Below the pieces are notes generated by a model, which worked only from the letters and a program-made list of their open reading frames with translations, was not told the origin of the DNA and did not search any database. Positions 59,304 to 64,000 of a DNA stretch of 64,000 nucleotides are shown in pieces; position 1 is the first letter of the stretch; each line of letters begins with the position of its first letter. Made by a program: the position numbers and the translations under genes. The DNA is from Nocardioides sp. dk884 (GTDB lineage: Bacteria > Actinomycetota > Actinomycetes > Propionibacteriales > Nocardioidaceae), in contig NZ_CP045649.1 in assembly GCF_009557055.1 (NCBI RefSeq), positions 4,005,501-4,069,500 of the forward strand, given 5' to 3'.

Positions 59304-60241
59304 GCGGCGTCCCGGTGGACAGCTGGCGCCTGGCCGACATGCCCGACCAGACCGGGCGCACGGTGCTGATCACCGGCGCCAGCACCGGCGGTCTCGGCCA
59401 CCACACCGCGCTCGAGCTCGCCCGTCGCGGCGCCCGGGTGGTGCTCGCCGGGCGCACCGACACCAAGCTCGACGAGACGACCGCGGCGATCCGCGCGGAG
59501 GTCCCCGGCGCCGAGCTGGACCGGCTGCGCGTCGACCTCTCCGACCTGGCCTCGGTACGCCGCGCGGGCGAGGCGGCCGCGACGCTCGGGCCGCTCGAGG
59601 TGCTGGTCAACAACGCCGGCGTCATGGGCACGGCGTACTCCCGCACGGCCGACGGGCTCGAGCTGCAGATGGCGACCAACCACTTCGGGCCGTTCCTGCT
59701 GACCGGCCTGCTGCTGCCCCAGCTGGTGGCGAGCGGCTCCGCGACGGTGGTGACGGTGTCCTCGACCATGCACCGCGTCGCGCGCAGCGCCCCGCTCGGG
59801 GACCCGCGGCGCTCGAGCGGGCGCTACCACCGCTGGCACGTCTACGGGCAGAGCAAGCTGGCCAACCTGCTGTTCACCTTCGAGCTCGACCGGCGCGCCC
59901 GCGCGGCCGCGCTGCCGGTCAAGGCGCTCGCCGCGCACCCCGGCTTCGCCGGCACCCACCTGGCCGCGAACGGGCAGTACGGCCGCTCCCGCGGCGGCCT
60001 CGCCTCCATCCTCGACGCCGCCATCCGCGGGGTCTCCCAGAGCGCCGCCGCGGGCGCCCAGCCGACCCTGATGGCCGCCACCGCCGACCTCCCCGGCTCG
60101 ACCTTCTGCGGCCCGGGCGGTCCCGGCGAGATGTCCGGCCTGCCCCGCGTGGTCGAGGCCAACGCCCGCGCGCACGACGAGGCCGCCCAGCGCCGGCTGT
60201 GGGAGCTCAGCGAAGAGGTCACGGGCATCCGCTACCCCTGA
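59300..60241 (+). CDS. short-chain dehydrogenase/reductase (retinol-dehydrogenase-like)
   Basis: 313 residues from a GTG overlapping the previous stop. Rossmann motif VLITGASTGGLGHHTALELARRGARVVLAGR, the LVNNAGVM motif, the catalytic Ser in VTVSSTMHR and the YGQSKLANL (Tyr-x3-Lys) active site are all present. HPGFAGTHLA after the active site is common to the WWOX/retinol-dehydrogenase-like group. The substrate is unknown; coupling with the MDMPI-family gene suggests a shared pathway, perhaps detoxification. Confidence 0.9.
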   Translation: MSGVPVDSWRLADMPDQTGRTVLITGASTGGLGHHTALELARRGARVVLAGRTDTKLDETTAAIRAEVPGAELDRLRVDLSDLASVRRAGEAAATLGPLEVLVNNAGVMGTAYSRTADGLELQMATNHFGPFLLTGLLLPQLVASGSATVVTVSSTMHRVARSAPLGDPRRSSGRYHRWHVYGQSKLANLLFTFELDRRARAAALPVKALAAHPGFAGTHLAANGQYGRSRGGLASILDAAIRGVSQSAAAGAQPTLMAATADLPGSTFCGPGGPGEMSGLPRVVEANARAHDEAAQRRLWELSEEVTGIRYP

Positions 60242-60248
60242 CCGGCGC

Positions 60249-60314
60249 CGAGTCGGCGCGTGTGGTTGCGCGAGTCGGCGCCAGTGGTTGCCCGAGTCGG
60301 CGCCAATGGCGGCG
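60249..60314. repeat. 22-bp tandem repeats
   Basis: Units at 60249, 60271 and 60293, each starting CGAGTCGGCGC and continuing to a GTGGTTGC end (the third is degenerate: ATGGCGGC). The period and the CGAGTCG...GTGG phase match the array at 15788-15853, and one single-copy relative is at 46333-46354. The array fills most of the 97-base gap upstream of the next gene. Confidence 0.75.
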
Positions 60315-60338
60315 CGGACGCTCGACTAGCCTCGCGGG

Positions 60339-61115
60339 GTGGGTGAACCGAAGCTCGAGCAGGCCTGGGACCTCGCCACCGCCCAGGGGCGGCACCGCGT
60401 CGAGGTGCGGGGCACCGTCAACCGGCAGGTCACCTGGCTGCACGACGGCGTCGTCGTCGCGCGCAAGAAGTCGATGGACGACAAGATCCGGGTCAAGCCC
60501 GGCGAGGGTCTCGACGAGGACGAGCGCACGCGCCTCCCCGAGGGCCTCGGCATGGTCGGGGTCCTGTTCACCCACCTGGGCCGGCCCCGGCGCGCCACGC
60601 TCTACACCGCCGAGGAGGCCGACGGGCTGACCTCGCTCACCGGCCTCGGCGGGATCGACCTGGACCCCGAGCCGGGCTCGCGCGCCGCGGCGTACGAGGA
60701 GAAGGTGCTCGCGCACCCGCGCCGGTACGCCGCCATCCAGACCGCGGGCGGGGTGGCCACCGTCCTGGTGCCGATCCTGGTGGCGGCGCTGCTGGCGCGT
60801 CTCGCGCTCACCGTGCCGTGGCCGGACTGGGACCTGCCGAGCATCCCCTGGCCGGACTGGTCGTTGCCCTCGATCCCGTGGCCGGACCTGCCGAGCATCC
60901 CGTGGCCGGACTGGTCTCTGCCCGGCTGGCTGGCCTGGGTGCTCGACCACGCGTCGTACGTCTGGCCGGTGGTGCTGGCCTACGTGCTCGCCCGTGGTGA
61001 GGTACGCCGCCGGCGCCACCAGGCCGAGCGGCGGGCGGTGGCGCGGGCGAGCCTCGAGGAGCGCCCAGAGGAGAGCGCCGACGACAGCACGGAGGGCCGG
61101 CCCGACCAGCTGTAA
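60339..61115 (+). CDS. membrane protein with PWPDW repeats, function unknown
   Basis: 258 residues from a GTG at 60339. The N-terminal 130 residues are soluble and charged (VTWLHDGVVVARKKSMDDKIRVKPG). A membrane helix (VATVLVPILVAALLARLAL) is followed by four short repeats of the form LPSIPWPDW(S) (about residues 166-200), and then a second helix (WVLDHASYVWPVVLAYVLA) and a basic-acidic tail. The Trp/Pro repeats would lie in the loop on the outer face. I recognise no family for the whole; the repeats suggest an interfacial membrane loop. Confidence 0.75.
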   Translation: MGEPKLEQAWDLATAQGRHRVEVRGTVNRQVTWLHDGVVVARKKSMDDKIRVKPGEGLDEDERTRLPEGLGMVGVLFTHLGRPRRATLYTAEEADGLTSLTGLGGIDLDPEPGSRAAAYEEKVLAHPRRYAAIQTAGGVATVLVPILVAALLARLALTVPWPDWDLPSIPWPDWSLPSIPWPDLPSIPWPDWSLPGWLAWVLDHASYVWPVVLAYVLARGEVRRRRHQAERRAVARASLEERPEESADDSTEGRPDQL

Positions 61116-61131
61116 CGCGGGGGCGCCGCCC

Positions 61132-62718
61132 TCACCCCTTGTCCCGCACCCGCACCATCCCGCCCAGCGTGGCGATGTACGCCGAGCCGTCGGGGCCGAG
61201 GGTGATCGCGGCGTAGTGGTTGTTCATCAAGGTGCCGAGCCCGGCGCGCACGGAGAAGACGGTGCGCCCGGTGCGGGCGTCGAGGGCGGTGAAGTACCAC
61301 GCGTTGACGCCCCACCAGCTGCGCGGCTTGGTCCAGGCGTAGACCAGCCCGGTCGCCAGCGACGCCTTCGCCACCGAGGACGGCGCCACCTCCTCGGAGG
61401 TCCACACCAGCCGGCACTCGCCGTCGCCGTGGTCGACGCGCGCGAAGCCGCCGGTGGTGCTGCGCCCGATCAGGGTGCGCCACGGCGCGGCGTAGCCGTG
61501 GTTGTTCTCCACCACGACCCCGTCGCCCACCGCGACCAGCGAGTTCTCGGTCGCGCCCGATCCCTCGTCGAACACCGCGGCCCGGCACACCTCGGCGCCG
61601 TCGTCGGCGCGCACGAACACGACGTTCATCCGCGGCTCGGCGTTGTCGGTGATCGCCACGATCCCACCGGGGAGGATCGTCGGGGTGGTGCCGCTGCCCT
61701 GGGTCAGCTGGCCCGGCTTGCGCTCGCTCCCGCGCTCGTACGCCGTGCGCCACCGCACCACCGGCCGGTCACGGCGATCGGCGGCGAGCTTGTGCAGCGC
61801 CTCGGTGGTGACCAGGTAGACCCCCGTCGCGTCGACCGACATCGAGTTGGCGACCTCCTCGCCGAGCTCCAGCGCGGCGATCCGCCCGTCGCGGGCGATG
61901 GTGCCGACCCGGCCCTCCCGGCTCACCCACCAGATCCGTCCCGACCAGTCCGGCATCAGCGCCACCAGGCAGTCCGAGCCCGGCACCACCGCGCTGAGGT
62001 CGTGGGTCGCCTCGGTGGTCAGGTCGGGCTCGCCCTCGGCGTCGGAGGTGGACACCACCAGCACCCGCCGGTCGGTCGTGGCGAGCACCGCACGGTCGGA
62101 GGAGTCGAGGTAGAAGTACGACCCGCCGCACAGGTCCTCCCACGGCCGCACGTCGCTGTCGGCGCGCTCGGGCAGGCTCTTGGTGGCCAGCGGCCGCATC
62201 GAGTCCGGGTCCAGCACCCGCAGCGTCGGCCCGGACAGGTCGCCGCACAGCGCCACCAGCCGGTCGTGGCGGTCGAAGGCGAGCGTCGCGCACTCCTCCA
62301 GGCCGAACCACGCGGTGTCGACCTCCACGGAGTCGCCGACCGGACCCGGCCCGGGGTAGGCGTCGCTCGACCAGGCGTCGTTGTGCATGCTGCTGCGCCC
62401 GTTCGGCGCCAGCGCCGGGTGCTGGGGCACCGCCATCTCGATCGGCTGCACCCGCGCCGGCCGGCCGACGTACGACGGGGTGACCGCGAGCCCCGGTCCC
62501 GGCGGCACCGGCAGCCAGCCGTCCGGGATCACCACCACGAGACCGGTGACCACCACGACCGCGCCCACCCAGCCCGCCACGACCCGCCAGGTCGGGCGCA
62601 GCCAGGCCCGCACCCGCGGCACCGCGAGCAGCCCGAGGACCACGAGCAGCACGACCGGGCCGAGCAGCAGGAAGGCCAGGAACGCGACGCCCAGCGCGAG
62701 CGTGCGCTGGAACCTCAT
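61132..62718 (-). CDS. membrane-anchored beta-propeller-like protein (PQQ/WD-like repeats)
   Basis: 528 residues from the ATG at 62716-62718; an open frame to 62973 is not supported. Two N-terminal helices (LALGVAFLAFLLLGPVVLLVVLGLLAV and VVAGWVGAVVVVTGLVVVIP) anchor a large extracytoplasmic domain. That domain has repeated strand-turn units with SxRVLDPD, RVLVVSTSDAEG, RIWWVSREGRVGTI, GVYLVTTEALHKL, GGIVAITDNAEPRM, VYAWTKPRSWWG and GSAYIATLGGMVRV, which read as propeller blades with about seven copies. No catalytic residues stand out. It may be a sensor or scaffold at the cell surface. Confidence 0.75.
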   Translation of the reverse strand: MRFQRTLALGVAFLAFLLLGPVVLLVVLGLLAVPRVRAWLRPTWRVVAGWVGAVVVVTGLVVVIPDGWLPVPPGPGLAVTPSYVGRPARVQPIEMAVPQHPALAPNGRSSMHNDAWSSDAYPGPGPVGDSVEVDTAWFGLEECATLAFDRHDRLVALCGDLSGPTLRVLDPDSMRPLATKSLPERADSDVRPWEDLCGGSYFYLDSSDRAVLATTDRRVLVVSTSDAEGEPDLTTEATHDLSAVVPGSDCLVALMPDWSGRIWWVSREGRVGTIARDGRIAALELGEEVANSMSVDATGVYLVTTEALHKLAADRRDRPVVRWRTAYERGSERKPGQLTQGSGTTPTILPGGIVAITDNAEPRMNVVFVRADDGAEVCRAAVFDEGSGATENSLVAVGDGVVVENNHGYAAPWRTLIGRSTTGGFARVDHGDGECRLVWTSEEVAPSSVAKASLATGLVYAWTKPRSWWGVNAWYFTALDARTGRTVFSVRAGLGTLMNNHYAAITLGPDGSAYIATLGGMVRVRDKG

Positions 62719-62836
62719 CGCCGGGCCCCCGCGCCGGTGTGACTGGTGCGACGCATGGGAGGAATCATCGCACCGCACCACCGCCCGCGCCGGGACTTCG
62801 GACGCGTCGTGACGCGGCCGGCCCGGGGACGCCATC

Positions 62837-64000
62837 ATGGTCCCCATGCTCGACGCCCGCGCAGGACAGCCCGCCCGCCCCGAGGACCTCATCGATGTGG
62901 CCCACCTGGTCACGGCGTACTTCACCCGGACCCCCGACCCGGAGGACCCCGACCAGCAGGTCGCCTTCGGCACCAGCGGTCACCGCGGCTCCTCGCTGCG
63001 CTCGTCGTTCAACGAGACCCACATCCTGGCCACCACCCAGGCGATCTGCGACCACCGCCGCGAGCAGGGGTACGACGGCCCGCTCTTCCTCGGCCGCGAC
63101 ACCCACGCGCTGTCCGAGCCCGCCTGGGCCACTGCCCTCGAGGTGCTCGCCGCCAACGACGTGACGGTGCTCGTGGACGCGGCCGACCGCTACACGCCCA
63201 CGCCTGCGGTCTCCCACGCCATCCTGCGCGCCAACGGCGGGCGGAGCACCGGCCCCGGCCTCGCCGACGGCATCGTGGTGACGCCCTCGCACAACCCGCC
63301 GGCCGACGGCGGCTTCAAGTACAACCCGCCGCACGGCGGCCCCGCCGGCTCCGAGGCCACCTCGGCGATCGCCGCGCGCGCCAACGAGCTGATCCGCGGC
63401 GGGCTGGCCGACGTGCGTCGGGTGCCGTTCGCCCGGGCCCGCCGCGCCGCCGGCACCTACGACTTCCTCGGCACCTACGTCGACGACCTGCCCTCGGTGC
63501 TCGACCTGGACGCGATCCGCGGCGCCGGCGTGCGCATCGGCGCGGACCCGCTGGGCGGGGCGTCGGTGGACTACTGGGGCGCGATCGCCGAGCGGCACCG
63601 CCTGGACCTGACCGTGGTGAACCCGCTGGTCGACCCCACCTGGCGGTTCATGACGCTGGACTGGGACGGCAAGATCCGGATGGACTGCTCCTCCCCGTCC
63701 GCGATGGCCTCGCTGGTCGAGCAGCGTGCGGCCTACGACATCGCGACCGGCAACGACGCGGACGCCGACCGGCACGGCATCGTGACCCCCGACGCCGGGC
63801 TGATGAACCCCAACCACTTCCTCGCCGTCGCGATCGGCCACCTCTTCGGCGGCGCCCGCCCGGACTGGCCGGCCACCGCCCGGATCGGCAAGACCCTGGT
63901 CTCCTCCTCGATGATCGACCGGGTCGCCGCCTCGATCGGCAAGCCGCTGGTCGAGGTGCCGGTCGGGTTCAAGTGGTTCGTCCCCGGGCTGCTCGACGGC
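62837..64000 (+). CDS. pgm: phosphoglucomutase, alpha-D-glucose-phosphate specific (3' end cut by window)
   Basis: 388 codons are visible from the ATG at 62837 (GGGGAC upstream; an ATG at 62846 is a second option). The open frame continues past the window edge. It belongs to the E. coli Pgm type: QVAFGTSGHRGSSLRSSFNE at the N-terminus, the phosphoserine loop VTPSHNPPADGGFKYNPPHGG and the metal loop NDADADRHGIVTP. The enzyme interconverts glucose 1- and 6-phosphate in the cytosol. The full protein should be about 545 residues, so roughly 160 are missing. Confidence 0.95.
   Translation, partial: MVPMLDARAGQPARPEDLIDVAHLVTAYFTRTPDPEDPDQQVAFGTSGHRGSSLRSSFNETHILATTQAICDHRREQGYDGPLFLGRDTHALSEPAWATALEVLAANDVTVLVDAADRYTPTPAVSHAILRANGGRSTGPGLADGIVVTPSHNPPADGGFKYNPPHGGPAGSEATSAIAARANELIRGGLADVRRVPFARARRAAGTYDFLGTYVDDLPSVLDLDAIRGAGVRIGADPLGGASVDYWGAIAERHRLDLTVVNPLVDPTWRFMTLDWDGKIRMDCSSPSAMASLVEQRAAYDIATGNDADADRHGIVTPDAGLMNPNHFLAVAIGHLFGGARPDWPATARIGKTLVSSSMIDRVAASIGKPLVEVPVGFKWFVPGLLDG

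Overview
The window is about 70% GC chromosomal DNA from a high-GC Gram-positive bacterium, most likely a Nocardioides-type actinomycete. The evidence is: pervasive GTG/ATG starts with 4-bp stop/start overlaps, a mycothiol-type maleylpyruvate-isomerase-family protein, an actinobacterial EtfD-like membrane Fe-S oxidoreductase, a DtxR/IdeR-type iron box, a SigE-like ECF sigma factor and an E. coli-type phosphoglucomutase. The genus is inference. No rRNA, CRISPR array, insertion sequence, integrase or prophage gene was seen.

Positions 1-23,200 form a catabolic island. At the left edge, on the minus strand, lie a truncated HsaA-like flavin monooxygenase, a meta-cleavage (C-C) hydrolase and two IclR regulators. 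A long minus-strand operon follows (12,372 down to 3,299): benzoylformate-decarboxylase-like ThDP enzyme (frameshifted), acyl-CoA dehydrogenase, MmgE/PrpD protein, HMG-CoA-lyase-like enzyme, CaiB-type CoA transferase, aryl-aldehyde-type dehydrogenase and enoyl-CoA hydratase. Divergent from it is a compact gentisate operon (12,613-15,699): fumarylpyruvate hydrolase, gentisate 1,2-dioxygenase and an FAD ring hydroxylase. A second minus-strand run (22,777 down to 16,011) has a second gentisate-dioxygenase paralogue, another CaiB transferase, a CitE-like lyase, a cyclase-family hydrolase, a second MmgE/PrpD protein and an MFS exporter. The two halves thus carry parallel sets (ring-cleavage cupin + CoA transferase + MmgE/PrpD + C-C lyase). 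I infer processing of a substituted gentisate through a branched dicarboxylate such as citraconate/mesaconate and citramalyl-CoA.

Positions 23,200-30,000 hold a secreted amidase, hutU-hutH (histidine to imidazolonepropionate, the later hut genes not being here) and a secreted beta-rich protein. At 30,265-33,762 is an EtfD-like ETF-linked Fe-S oxidoreductase with an unusual repetitive SLFD tail. Its upstream region shares an operator-like site with that of a FadE-type acyl-CoA dehydrogenase at 48,106, suggesting one fatty-acid beta-oxidation regulon.

Positions 34,200-50,000 are mixed housekeeping and stress genes: a sodium/solute symporter with a small partner, an RHH regulator-DUF4097 operon, an iron-regulated siderophore reductase, dcd, a CHASE3 hybrid histidine kinase, an ECF sigma factor with a membrane partner, an SGNH hydrolase, tRNA-Gly(CCC), a DUF2461 protein, a ketosteroid-isomerase-like protein with a KstR-like box, an Rrf2 regulator with a TauE/SafE exporter, and FadE. 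Positions 50,159-56,516 are a complete Mrp Na+/H+ antiporter operon with a fused A-B subunit. The right end has a thioredoxin-NHL protein, an MDMPI-family protein with an SDR, a PWPDW-repeat membrane protein, a membrane-anchored beta-propeller-like protein and the 5' part of pgm.

Intergenic DNA is unusually rich in structure: a 133-134-bp tandem array with hairpins (33.9-34.2 kb), a dispersed AATTGC-centred palindrome (15.9 and 22.9 kb), a 22-bp tandem-repeat family (15.8 and 60.2 kb, single copy at 46.3 kb) and a 28-bp-arm inverted repeat (56.5 kb).
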